Assembly (NCBI GenBank): GCA_030153045.1
Contig: JASLID010000126.1
Span: 1-31,858, forward strand
Source of the DNA: Flavobacterium sp.
GTDB taxonomy: Bacteria; Bacteroidota; Bacteroidia; Flavobacteriales; Flavobacteriaceae
DNA: 31,858 nt
Direction of reading: 5' to 3'
A model generated the notes under the pieces. That model was not told the origin of the DNA, did not search any database, and saw only the letters and a program-made list of their open reading frames with translations. This document shows, in pieces, positions 1 through 8,115 of this stretch (position 1 is its first letter; each line of letters opens with the position of its first letter). The position numbers were made by a program, and so were the translations under genes.

Positions 1-198
1 TTATTGCGTTAAGGTTCTTCTTTTTAAACAACAATGCTATTTTGAGATACAGTATAAAATGTATTACGAATATCGATGTTATTCGGGGGCGAAACTACAA
101 TAAAAAACCAATGCGAAACAATCACTATATTTAGTTAGAAAAGATGTTTATAATTCTTACAAAATTGGAGTATTGGAGAAGCTCATTCAAAACATCTT
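1..198. other. Gene-free left edge of window
   Basis: No open frame of convincing length, no hairpin followed by a T-run and no tRNA-like fold was seen in this AT-rich stretch. It lies downstream of the stop codon of the minus-strand nuclease-like gene and is probably its 3' intergenic region. Confidence 0.5.
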
Positions 199-1002
199 TT
201 ATTCTCTAATAGATATCTTTTTATAACTTAAAGAAAATTTCTCAAAATGTAGTTTTATTTTTTCTACAGTTTCAATCTTTTTATGAGGATTAAAATAGCC
301 TGATTGAAAATCAGCTAAGTTAACGGAACATGAAGTTAAACTGTATTCTCCATTTTCATGAATGTTCAGTCCAAAAGTAGAAAGTCCGGCATATTTAGGA
401 ATGTCTTCCGCAATTAATCTTTTCATTTGGTTATCGGCTGACCACCACGAAAAATAATCCATTTTAACATCAATTAAATGATCTTCAAGATTTTCAATGC
501 CCCCTGGGATGGGCTCACCGTTAGCAGGTAAGGTGCAAAACTTGATTTCCATTTTCTCATTCTCCTCAAGTGGTTCAGTCATGCAGATGTGCATTAAGGA
601 AACAAATGGAAAGCCGTCAGCAATCAAACCCTTCAATTGGGTAATCCCCATCGAATTCGGGCTCTTTTTTGGATTGGTCCTTTTGGGCCGTACAACCTTA
701 ATTTCATAAACTGCAGTTCTTTCAAAGTAGATGTGTGTTGCACTGTAAGGAATAAGTATCAGATCAAAGTCTCCTGGTTTAGTCTCGCTGCTAAACCCCA
801 ATTCCTCACGCTTTACATTTTTAGCAATATAGACTCCTTTGTAGTTATAGAATTCTTCATACTCAAAAGGACTCGACACAACATTAAAAAAGTGCCTGAA
901 ATCAACCCTTCCTTTTTCTTTATCGTCGTTAATCAGGATATCAATGACTTGGTCCTCACTTAACCAAGTATTTCTCTTATTTGGAAAAGGATTGCCTCTC
1001 AT
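199..1002 (-). CDS. Probable PD-(D/E)XK-fold nuclease domain protein
   Basis: This is a 267-residue soluble protein with no signal peptide. Near the middle it shows a hydrophobic strand carrying acidic residues (GDFDLILIP, D78/D80), then YEIKVV with E100-x-K102, then an amphipathic helix starting at Q122 (TQLKGL). The order D, ExK, Q is the active-site layout of PD-(D/E)XK nucleases of the restriction/RecB type, so metal-dependent DNA cleavage is inferred. The first 50 residues and the last 100 match nothing I know. Its start overlaps the end of the upstream membrane-protein gene by 26 nt, which suggests translational coupling and a shared role. The location beside a Gabija-like locus favours defence or toxicity. 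It could instead be an uncharacterised fold with a chance ExK motif. Confidence 0.75.
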   Translation of the reverse strand: MRGNPFPNKRNTWLSEDQVIDILINDDKEKGRVDFRHFFNVVSSPFEYEEFYNYKGVYIAKNVKREELGFSSETKPGDFDLILIPYSATHIYFERTAVYEIKVVRPKRTNPKKSPNSMGITQLKGLIADGFPFVSLMHICMTEPLEENEKMEIKFCTLPANGEPIPGGIENLEDHLIDVKMDYFSWWSADNQMKRLIAEDIPKYAGLSTFGLNIHENGEYSLTSCSVNLADFQSGYFNPHKKIETVEKIKLHFEKFSLSYKKISIRE

Positions 1003-1387
1003 GGGTTCTATACTTATTTGTATCTGTTTTAAAGATGAGATATCTTAATGGAAAAAGAGTTAGATTCTTTACAAAGTAGTGGTGCATATTCAAAATTTTG
1101 TCGTGAATTTTTGCTATACATCTCTTAATAAACTTAAAGCTTAAGTAAAGAACAATCACAGAAAGGATGAGCTTAAATAAGTCAAGTATTGTAAAATTAT
1201 AAATCAATCGATTAAGATATTTACATGTAAAAACTATAGCAGCAATGAATACAATAACTCCAACAATCAGGAAGGTAATGTCCCAATAAAAATACCTTTT
1301 TAAAAAAGTAAGGATCTTAAATAGAATAAAAGAAAGAGAAATTGGTATAATAAATAGTGGTAAAGCAAAAAATAACTTTTTTCTCAT
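977..1387 (-). CDS. Small hypothetical membrane protein
   Basis: This is a 136-residue basic protein with about three hydrophobic segments: residues 4-28, 35-57 and 68-88. The C-terminal third is basic, non-hydrophobic and probably cytoplasmic. No enzymatic motif or family is recognised. Its 3' end overlaps the start of the PD-(D/E)XK-like gene by 26 nt, so the two are very likely one transcript. The start used is the ATG at 1387. The bidirectional terminator at 1496-1528 lies upstream, so the promoter must sit in the roughly 110 bp between. A membrane protein paired with a nuclease-like protein is a common layout for defence or toxin modules, but that is inference from context only. Confidence 0.6.
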   Translation of the reverse strand: MRKKLFFALPLFIIPISLSFILFKILTFLKRYFYWDITFLIVGVIVFIAAIVFTCKYLNRLIYNFTILDLFKLILSVIVLYLSFKFIKRCIAKIHDKILNMHHYFVKNLTLFPLRYLIFKTDTNKYRTHERQSFSK

Positions 1388-1495
1388 GGCATTTAGATAA
1401 TTAATTTATGGCTTATATAGTTACGAATATATTTAATATTTCTTAAAATCAAACTTTTTTCCGCATTTATTTAGAAAATCAGTATGGTTAGGTAT

Positions 1496-1528
1496 AAAAA
1501 AAACAGGCTTTAAAGAGCCTGTTTTTTT
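1496..1528. terminator. Bidirectional intrinsic terminator
   Basis: A perfect 9-bp stem (AAACAGGCT / AGCCTGTTT, 1501-1509 and 1516-1524) with a 6-nt loop is extended by an A-run on the left and a T-run on the right, so it would work on both strands. It separates the minus-strand nuclease/membrane pair from the island to the right. Confidence 0.85.
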
Positions 1529-1544
1529 GTGCTAATTTTATCAA

Positions 1545-1566
1545 AAGGGGTCACTGGTTCGATTCC
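1545..1566 (+). other. tRNA T-arm-like fragment (possible att relic)
   Basis: The bases GGTCACTGGTTCGATTCC (1549-1566) match the end of a variable loop plus the T-arm of a tRNA: a GGTTC-type core with loop TTCGATT. The 3' side of the T-stem (CCATA rather than CCAGT) is degenerate, no acceptor stem follows and no cloverleaf precedes, so this is not a functional tRNA. Tyrosine integrases often use tRNA 3' ends as attachment sites. The position at the left edge of a defence island fits a leftover att sequence, but chance similarity over about 20 nt remains possible. Confidence 0.35.
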
Positions 1567-1854
1567 ATAATGAACTTATCTGATTGATTATCATGATTTA
1601 TTGTTGACACATGAAAAAGTTATGTGTCACAAAAAGTTAAAATGAGATTTTTTTAAAAAAGGAAAAATTACCTGTTTCGCTTTTTACAAGCGAAAAAAGG
1701 CTCATTAAAGAGTTGATTGCGGAAATGATATTTTCTAGATTCATAACTCAAATATATTAAAAGCTAACCACGAATTAAAATGTATTGAAAACTCTTGTAA
1801 TTAGAAGCTTCAAAATATTAATGTATTGTTCAATAATTCAGTATAAATACGTAA
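1567..1854. other. Intergenic stretch left of the Gabija-like locus, hairpins only
   Basis: No gene was found here. Two small perfect hairpins are present: TGACACAT / ATGTGTCA (1605-1612 and 1622-1629) and TTTCGCTT / AAGCGAAA (1675-1682 and 1688-1695). Neither is followed by a proper T-run, so neither is called a terminator. Confidence 0.5.
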
Positions 1855-1883
1855 TTGGTTACAGCAGTTTATTGATATTTTTG
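1855..1883 (+). promoter_or_regulatory. Flavobacterial-type promoter upstream of the Gabija-like operon
   Basis: TTG at 1855-1857, an 18-nt spacer and TATTTTTG at 1876-1883 match the Bacteroidota consensus TTG-N17-19-TAnnTTTG. Transcription from here would give an untranslated leader of about 270 nt before the gajA-like ATG at 2164. That leader contains one more hairpin near 1974-1993 (TAACTAA / TTAGTTA) but no convincing open frame. Confidence 0.45.
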
Positions 1884-2163
1884 AGAAATTATGCAGTAAT
1901 GTGGTTTCTCGTAATGGAGTTATAAACTTATGATCAATATTTGCTTTATAGTTGATCATATTAATTGTTTCTAACTAAATACAGTTAGTTACAATATCAC
2001 TAATATCAGGTATTGTTTAGTGTCCATTTATTGTTATACATTGTGTGGCATCAAAGGTGTTTATTCTAAAAAGTATTTATTATAGAATTGAGTTAATAAG
2101 AGAATTAGTAGCTACAATATAACAAGACAGTGTATCAATAGTTTAATAACAATTTGAAAATTT

Positions 2164-4416
2164 ATGAAAATAGAGTTCGTTGAAATACAAAATTTTAGAA
2201 AATTAAAGTGTTGTAGAGTTGATTTAGCTGATAAAGAAACTGTTTTTGTAGGAGCTAATAATAGTGGGAAAACTTCAGCCATGGATGCTCTTATAATGTT
2301 TTTAAAAGACACGACTGCTTTCACAACAAGAGAATTTACTCTTTCAAATTGGAGGGAAATAAACAATATAGGTCAAGCTTGGGTTAATTTGAAAGAAGAC
2401 GAAAGTCCAGACCTTGATATTCAAAATTGGCAAGACCTTATCCCTCAATTAGATGTTTGGTTAAAAGTTTCAGAAAGCGAAATACATTTTGTGAGCCGCA
2501 TTATTCCAACATTAAGCTGGGATAATGATTTAATTGGTATTCGTCTTCGCTTAGAACCAAAGAGTATCGAAGATTTGTATAAAGATTTTATATCATACTT
2601 TAATTCATCTAAGGAAACAAAAGAGAAAGCATCTAAAGATGGAGAAAATGATCAAATATTATCATTAAAACTATGGCCGATTTCATTGTGGGATTTTCTA
2701 GATAAAGGCACGAATTTGCGAACATATTTTACAGTAAAAGCGTATATACTAGATCCAAAGAAATTATCCAATCCTCTAGAGAGTGTTGCGTCTCCACAGA
2801 CAATTTCGTCTACCAGTGTAGAATTGGATTTCGATCCTTTTAAGAATGTAATAAAAGTAGACATTATTAATGCTCAAAGAGGTTTCACTGATTCTACTAC
2901 TCCGGTTAGTACAGGTAATTTATCAACACAATTGAAAGAGTATTATGCTAAACACCTTAATCCATATGAGAAACCAGATTCTTCTGATATTGGTGCTTTG
3001 CAAGCCATAGAAACTGCAAAAAAATCATTTGATGAAAGATTAAGTACTAGTTTTAAAAACTCATTCAATGAACTAGAAGATTTAAATTATCCTGGATTTG
3101 GTAATCCACCCATTACAATTTCAAGTCTTATAGCTCCTATTGATGGAATAAGTCATGACTCAGCTATACAATTTGGTTTACTAAAAAATGATGGATTGAG
3201 TACGGACTCTCCTTTGAGTCTTCCCGAAAGATATAATGGCTTGGGGTATCAAAATCTGATATCAATGGTTTTTAAACTTATCAGATTCCGTGACGAATGG
3301 ATGCAAGTAGGGAAAGGTTTAAAGCAAATAAATTCTAACAACGATGAATTTCAACCCTTACATTTAATTTTAGTTGAGGAACCAGAAGCACATTTACATG
3401 CTCAAGTACAACAGGTTTTTATTCGTAAAGCGTATGAAGTCCTTAGAAATCACACATTACTTGGTAAACAGACTCAATTTAATACACAACTAATTGTAAG
3501 CACACACTCAAATCACATTGCACATGAAGTTAAATTTACATCTTTGCGTTATTTTAAAAGACAACCAGCTATCAAAGGGAATGTTCCTATGTCAACAGTA
3601 GTGAATTTGTCGAATACCTTTGGAAAAGATAACGATACCACTAAATTTGCTATTCGCTATTTAAAATCTACACACTGTGATTTGTTTTTCGCAGACGCAG
3701 CAATAATAATTGAAGGCCCGGCGGAAAGAATGTTACTTCCTCACTTTATTAATTTACACTATCCATTATTAGCCTCGTGTTATTTGTCAATATTAGAAAT
3801 AGGAGGGAGTCATGCACACACTTTGAGGCCATTGATACAAGATTTAGGATTAATAACTCTGATAGTCACTGATATAGATTCAGTTAAATCAAATTCTGAC
3901 GGTAAATGGATTTCAGTTTTGCCGGAAAAGGGACAGGGATACAAAACCAATAATGATACATTGAAAACATGGTTGCCAAATAAAGAGAATCTTGACGATT
4001 TGCTCTCGCTAACTGAAAATGATAAGTTATCAAATGACTTTCCTATAAAAGTTGCATATCAGATTCCTATTGAAGTTATTTTGAATGGAGGAAAAAAAGA
4101 TGTGGCTTTGCCATATACTTTTGAGGATGCATTAGTTTTTGAAAATTTAGATGTATTCAAATCTCTTGCAGGCAAAGGATTAATAAAGAAATTTAAAGAT
4201 GCAATTGTTTCTAATATTACTGTAAAAGATACAAGTGTTGCCATGTTTGATGCGTTACAAAATGGTAAAAAAGCTGAATTTGCTTTAGAACTTATTTTTC
4301 TTGAAGATCCTGAGAAATTAAAAACGCCTAAATATATTGCTGAAGGGTTAGATTGGCTGCAATCAAAGCTAAAAACGAAACATGATGATTTAATTTTAAA
4401 ACCTGAAGTAAAATGA
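2164..4416 (+). CDS. gajA: GajA-like OLD-family ATPase/TOPRIM endonuclease (Gabija)
   Basis: This is a 750-residue protein of the class 2 OLD type. The N-terminal ABC-like ATPase has a Walker A motif GANNSGKT (30-37), a Walker B stretch LILVEEPEAHLH (E405/E406) and a switch histidine in STHS (H448). The C-terminal TOPRIM domain shows IIIEGPAE (E517) and the DxD pair TDID (D570, D572), which would bind the catalytic metals. In Gabija, GajA is a DNA endonuclease held in check by nucleotide and activated when phage replication depletes it. The protein is longer than the Bacillus cereus GajA I recall (about 580 residues); the extra length lies in the ATPase insert and after TOPRIM. The stop overlaps the helicase start as ATGA, the standard Gabija arrangement. 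All core motifs are intact. Confidence 0.85.
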   Translation: MKIEFVEIQNFRKLKCCRVDLADKETVFVGANNSGKTSAMDALIMFLKDTTAFTTREFTLSNWREINNIGQAWVNLKEDESPDLDIQNWQDLIPQLDVWLKVSESEIHFVSRIIPTLSWDNDLIGIRLRLEPKSIEDLYKDFISYFNSSKETKEKASKDGENDQILSLKLWPISLWDFLDKGTNLRTYFTVKAYILDPKKLSNPLESVASPQTISSTSVELDFDPFKNVIKVDIINAQRGFTDSTTPVSTGNLSTQLKEYYAKHLNPYEKPDSSDIGALQAIETAKKSFDERLSTSFKNSFNELEDLNYPGFGNPPITISSLIAPIDGISHDSAIQFGLLKNDGLSTDSPLSLPERYNGLGYQNLISMVFKLIRFRDEWMQVGKGLKQINSNNDEFQPLHLILVEEPEAHLHAQVQQVFIRKAYEVLRNHTLLGKQTQFNTQLIVSTHSNHIAHEVKFTSLRYFKRQPAIKGNVPMSTVVNLSNTFGKDNDTTKFAIRYLKSTHCDLFFADAAIIIEGPAERMLLPHFINLHYPLLASCYLSILEIGGSHAHTLRPLIQDLGLITLIVTDIDSVKSNSDGKWISVLPEKGQGYKTNNDTLKTWLPNKENLDDLLSLTENDKLSNDFPIKVAYQIPIEVILNGGKKDVALPYTFEDALVFENLDVFKSLAGKGLIKKFKDAIVSNITVKDTSVAMFDALQNGKKAEFALELIFLEDPEKLKTPKYIAEGLDWLQSKLKTKHDDLILKPEVK

Positions 4417-6320
4417 GTCAATTGAACAGTAATGATGTAGATAATCATGTTGACGAAGAAATATTCAATTGTTTAGATATTGAAAAACCAAAAAGCTTTT
4501 TCCTTTTTGCAGGTGCAGGATCTGGAAAAACAAGGTCGTTAGTTAATGTTTTATCAAAAATTCAAGCAAATAAGGGAGAAAAATTAAGAATAAATCGTCA
4601 GCAAATAGCAATCATTACATATACTAATGCTGCTTGTGACGAAATAAAACATCGACTTGATTTTAATCCTCTTTTTTCTGTATCGACTATTCACAGTTTT
4701 ATTTGGGAACTAATAAAAGATTATAGCACAGATATAAAAGAATGGCTGAAAATTAATCTTGCTGATGAAATTGCAGAATTAAATCTACAACAATCTAAAA
4801 GTAGAGGAGTTAATAAAGCTTCAATTGACAGAGAAAGAAAAATAGAGTCTAAGTTAAAGCGATTAAATGGTTTAGAGGGAATAAAGAACTTTACTTATAA
4901 CCCAAATGGAGATAATGTTACTAAAGATTCCTTAAATCATAGTGAAGTAATTTATCTAGGGGCTTACTTTTTATTTAATAAAAAGTTAATGCAGACTATT
5001 CTTACAAAGAGATATCCAATATTATTGGTTGATGAAAGTCAAGATACCAAGAAAGAATTGATTGATGCTTTCTTTGAAGTTCAAAAAAATAATGCATCAC
5101 ATTTTTCTCTTGGGCTATTTGGAGATACTATGCAGCGAATTTATACTGATGGGAAGGAGAGTTTAGGGCAAAATTTACCAAAAGATTGGTTAACACCTGT
5201 AAAGAAAATGAATCATCGCTGTCCTAAACGTGTAGTAACACTTATTAATAAAATCAGATCAAATGTCGATGGGCAAATACAAGATGCAAGATCTGACAAG
5301 GAGGACGGTTATGCAAGATTGTTTATTGTTTCTTCAACAATAAATAATAAAACTGCTGCAGAGGAATTAATTGCCAAGAAAATGGCAATTATTACTAAAG
5401 ATGTTTTGTGGGCTGGAGAAGATAAAGACGTTAAGATACTAACCTTAGAGCATCATATGGCTGCGAATCGAATGGGATTTATTAATTTATATGAACCATT
5501 ATATAAGATTGATAGGTTTAGAACGGGTTTATTAGATGGGACATTGCAAGGAATGAGATTATTTACACAGCATGTTATGCCTCTTATTTCTGCAAAAAAA
5601 GATGGAGATGAGTTTGAAGTGTCAAATATTATAAGACGTAATTGTCCTTTATTTCGTCCAGAAGTTTTTAAAACAAGTAAATCTCAAATAGAGATTATAA
5701 AGCAAGCAAATAATAATGTCAAAAGTCTTTATAAGCTTTGGGATAACGATGCTGATCCAAAATTGATTGATATATTGAAAAATATCGCTGAAACAGGCAT
5801 TTTCGATATACCAAATAGTTTGTTGCCTATTGCAATGAGAACTCTATCTGAGCAAAAAAAAGTACTAGAATCCGTGCAATCAAAGGATGATGAGGCAGGG
5901 TTAGAAAATAATAGAGACGAAGAAATTGATGCTTGGGACTTAGCACTCCAAACCCCATTTTCTCAGATTAATAGATATTATGAGTATATAACAGATAAGG
6001 CCATGTTTGGAACACATCAAGGAGTAAAAGGACTTCAATTCCCTAGAGTGGCAGTAATACTTGATGATGATGAGGCTAAAGGATTTCTATTTAGTTATGA
6101 GAAATTATTTGGAGCCAAAGGAGCAACTGATACTGATCGTAAAAATCTAGCTGATGGAAAAGAAACAAGTATTGATAGAACTAGGCGACTTTTTTATGTA
6201 ACATGTAGTAGGGCTGAAAAGAGTTTAGCTCTTGTTGCATATACAACAAATCCTGCTTTAGTGATGGAAAATGTACTAAAAGAGGGTTGGTTTGAATCTT
6301 CAGAAATTGAAATTATTTAA
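4413..6320 (+). CDS. gajB: GajB-like UvrD/Rep-family helicase (Gabija)
   Basis: This is a 635-residue superfamily 1A helicase. Visible motifs are Walker A GAGSGKT (34-40), Ia with TYTNAACDEI, Walker B LLVDESQDT (D207, E208), III LGLFGDTMQ, IV MNHRCPKR, V THQGVKGLQFPRV and VI LFYVTCSRA. All are intact, so ATP-driven DNA translocation is expected. In Gabija, GajB binds the GajA tetramer and acts with it on invading DNA. It overlaps the GajA-like gene by 4 nt, so the two should be made in fixed ratio. It is longer than the Bacillus cereus GajB I recall (about 494 residues). The added part lies between motifs IV and V and includes an acidic segment near residues 488-505. A generic UvrD-like helicase is the alternative, but the pairing with an OLD nuclease makes Gabija the better call. 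Confidence 0.85.
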   Translation: MSQLNSNDVDNHVDEEIFNCLDIEKPKSFFLFAGAGSGKTRSLVNVLSKIQANKGEKLRINRQQIAIITYTNAACDEIKHRLDFNPLFSVSTIHSFIWELIKDYSTDIKEWLKINLADEIAELNLQQSKSRGVNKASIDRERKIESKLKRLNGLEGIKNFTYNPNGDNVTKDSLNHSEVIYLGAYFLFNKKLMQTILTKRYPILLVDESQDTKKELIDAFFEVQKNNASHFSLGLFGDTMQRIYTDGKESLGQNLPKDWLTPVKKMNHRCPKRVVTLINKIRSNVDGQIQDARSDKEDGYARLFIVSSTINNKTAAEELIAKKMAIITKDVLWAGEDKDVKILTLEHHMAANRMGFINLYEPLYKIDRFRTGLLDGTLQGMRLFTQHVMPLISAKKDGDEFEVSNIIRRNCPLFRPEVFKTSKSQIEIIKQANNNVKSLYKLWDNDADPKLIDILKNIAETGIFDIPNSLLPIAMRTLSEQKKVLESVQSKDDEAGLENNRDEEIDAWDLALQTPFSQINRYYEYITDKAMFGTHQGVKGLQFPRVAVILDDDEAKGFLFSYEKLFGAKGATDTDRKNLADGKETSIDRTRRLFYVTCSRAEKSLALVAYTTNPALVMENVLKEGWFESSEIEII

Positions 6321-6356
6321 AAGTAATATTCTATGAATTGACATAATATATTTTAA

Positions 6357-6854
6357 ATGACAAATTTGCTCAATAAACAAATAATAATAATATGTCTTGA
6401 TCAGTATTGTACCAGTAACATGTACGACGGGATTGAAAGTGTGCATTGGGTTGATATAAGGAATTTACTATTAGAAGCTTATAACAAGAATAAAATTATT
6501 TGTCCAATACCATTCGAACATTTTTTGGAAACCTCACAGAAAAATTATGATTCAGGAGTCAATATAATCAAAAAATTTTCAGATATTTCAGGAGGATACA
6601 GATACGAATTTGAGCTATTTATCACTTCTCAATTAATGATATCATTTTTACGTAAGAGCAATAAAGCGCTTAATACATATTTGGTTAAACATAATGAACT
6701 CATATTTTTAAAAGAAGAAAATTACAACAGAACTAAAAGTTTTAAAAAAGAGTTTGATATTACCTTTAATCAAGCTTTAGAATCTCAGAACCTGATTAGA
6801 AATGCCACAAGAAATAGTAAAGTTGAGCATAAGATGGACATTTTTTTGAAGTAA
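6357..6854 (+). CDS. PIN-like nuclease, N-terminal fragment (frameshifted)
   Basis: This 165-codon frame begins 36 nt after the GajB-like stop. Its N-terminus (IIIICLDQYCTSNM, D15) resembles the first strand and acidic residue of PIN-like domains. It is followed by WVDIRNLL and by ICPIPFEHFLETS, a pattern typical of PIN-like proteins found in bacterial defence loci. It stops at 6852-6854, directly after a run of seven T at 6841-6847. One extra T would join it in frame to an open frame that runs without interruption from 6842 to 7321 and supplies the missing C-terminal half. I therefore read 6357-7321 as one gene of about 321 codons, broken by a frameshift, a sequencing slip or programmed slippage. 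Confidence 0.7.
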   Translation: MTNLLNKQIIIICLDQYCTSNMYDGIESVHWVDIRNLLLEAYNKNKIICPIPFEHFLETSQKNYDSGVNIIKKFSDISGGYRYEFELFITSQLMISFLRKSNKALNTYLVKHNELIFLKEENYNRTKSFKKEFDITFNQALESQNLIRNATRNSKVEHKMDIFLK

Positions 6855-7003
6855 TTAAACAACAATATATAAACGATTTTGTTTTCCGCTTAAATGATCT
6901 ATTATTAAATGGTCACATTATAATTAGAGGCGATAGGTTTGGTGATAAAGAAGTTCCTAATTGGGTAGATTTAATAATTCACCAACTTGTTTCTGTTCAT
7001 ACA

Positions 7004-7321
7004 ATGACAGAAAAAGAAACGAAAATGCTGATTGATCATATTGAAGAATTGGGGTTTGAAAGTTTTTCTACCCTTAATATAAAAACTTCTCTTATAGCAA
7101 TAGGAGCAATTCAGCATAAGAAGGAACAGGAAAGCGATCACATAGACTTCACGAGAATTGCAACGGGAATGGAGGTGTCAGATATTCTCTTTACAGACAA
7201 GAGAAGAAAATTTGAGATAATCGAGTTAGGATTGGATAAAAAATATAATTGTAAAATCTTCTCCGGAGTTGAGGAAGATCTTATTGAGTTTAAGAGATAT
7301 ATAACTCAATTAATTGAATAG
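7004..7321 (+). CDS. PIN-like nuclease, C-terminal fragment (frameshifted)
   Basis: This 105-codon frame carries what looks like the C-terminal half of a PIN-like domain: DHIDFTRIATGMEVSDILFT (D48, D60) and TDKRRKFEI (D65). That matches the acidic second half of the PIN active site (D/E-x-x-R-I-A then D-I-L-F-T-D). The ATG at 7004 is only the first methionine; the same frame is open back to 6842 and continues the upstream fragment if one T is added to the T7 tract at 6841-6847. A PIN-like RNase linked to a Gabija-type pair would be an extra effector or an independent toxin. If the frameshift is real, the locus is a pseudogene. Confidence 0.65.
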   Translation: MTEKETKMLIDHIEELGFESFSTLNIKTSLIAIGAIQHKKEQESDHIDFTRIATGMEVSDILFTDKRRKFEIIELGLDKKYNCKIFSGVEEDLIEFKRYITQLIE

Positions 7322-7421
7322 TATTTCAATTTAATAAATAAAAAAAATAAAAAGATATCATAATAGATGATGGAATGAAAGGACAATAAAAATTTGAATC
7401 TTAAAGGAGGTGTTCTAATTA

Positions 7422-7448
7422 TTGGGTCATTGCTTTTTTGTATGTTTG
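7422..7448 (+). promoter_or_regulatory. Promoter of the AlkB-helicase-methyltransferase operon
   Basis: TTG at 7422-7424, a 16-nt spacer and TATGTTTG at 7441-7448 fit the flavobacterial TTG/TAnnTTTG promoter pattern, with a spacer one short of the usual range. The next gene starts at 7485, which gives a short leader of about 30 nt. This argues that the four downstream genes form a unit separate from the Gabija-like locus. Confidence 0.6.
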
Positions 7449-7484
7449 TAGATTATACTGCTACAATTCTTATTACATTTTTTT

Positions 7485-8114
7485 ATGGCACAGTTAGATT
7501 TGTTTGGAAGTAATGAGAATGAGATTACTTTTCCTAAAATTGGTTTAAATAAAATTCAGAATGGTGAATTTATTTATTTGCCTAATTTTTTCAATAAAGA
7601 GGAAAGCTCTACTTTCTTCAATTCATTGATGAAAAATATTCTATGGAAACAAGAATCTATGAATATGTATGGTAAAAGAGTTGATTTCCCTAGACTAACT
7701 TCTTGGTATGGAGACAATGATAAACCATATTCTTTTTCAGGAATAACATTAAACCCAAATCCTTGGACAACAGATTTAATTGAAATAAAAAATAGAATTG
7801 AACCAAAGTCAAATGCAATATTTAATAGTATTCTTTTAAATAGATACAGAAACGGTTCAGATTCAATATCTTGGCATACGGATGCAGAAAAAGAACTTGG
7901 CATAAATCCAATTATTGCATCTGTAAATTTTGGACAAGCAAGAAAATTTCAACTTAGGCATATTAAAACCAAAGAACTTTTAGAGATTGAGTTAACACAT
8001 GGTAGTCTTTTGATTATGCAAGGAGAATTACAACATTATTGGCAACATCGAATTCCTAAAACAACAAAGCAAGTTTCAGAAAGAATAAATTTAACATTTA
8101 GAGTAATTAAATGA
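7485..8114 (+). CDS. AlkB-like 2OG-Fe(II) dioxygenase
   Basis: This 209-residue protein has the AlkB fold signature. It opens with the short LDLF segment common in bacterial AlkB homologues. The iron ligands are visible as WHTDAEKELG (H131, D133) and QHRIPK (H188). The 2-oxoglutarate-binding arginines lie in the closing SERINLTFR motif (R200, R206). Family members remove alkyl groups from bases in DNA or RNA by oxidation, releasing CO2, succinate and formaldehyde. All catalytic residues are intact. It is the first gene of a four-gene operon, 1 nt ahead of a minimal helicase, and has its own promoter. In this setting it may act on modified bases in foreign or damaged nucleic acid rather than serve as the housekeeping repair enzyme; that part is inference. 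Confidence 0.9.
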   Translation: MAQLDLFGSNENEITFPKIGLNKIQNGEFIYLPNFFNKEESSTFFNSLMKNILWKQESMNMYGKRVDFPRLTSWYGDNDKPYSFSGITLNPNPWTTDLIEIKNRIEPKSNAIFNSILLNRYRNGSDSISWHTDAEKELGINPIIASVNFGQARKFQLRHIKTKELLEIELTHGSLLIMQGELQHYWQHRIPKTTKQVSERINLTFRVIK

Positions 8115-8115
8115 T

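Noticed and set aside
1545..1566. Functional tRNA gene
   Set aside because: Only the T-arm is recognisable; there is no cloverleaf, anticodon arm or acceptor stem.
1675..1698. Hairpin TTTCGCTT / AAGCGAAA as a terminator
   Set aside because: It is followed by A residues on the plus strand and has no T-run on the minus strand.
2112..4448. Antisense frames across the GajA-like gene (for example 2112-2366, 2652-2864 and 4059-4448)
   Set aside because: They are shadows of the real gene with no recognisable domains.
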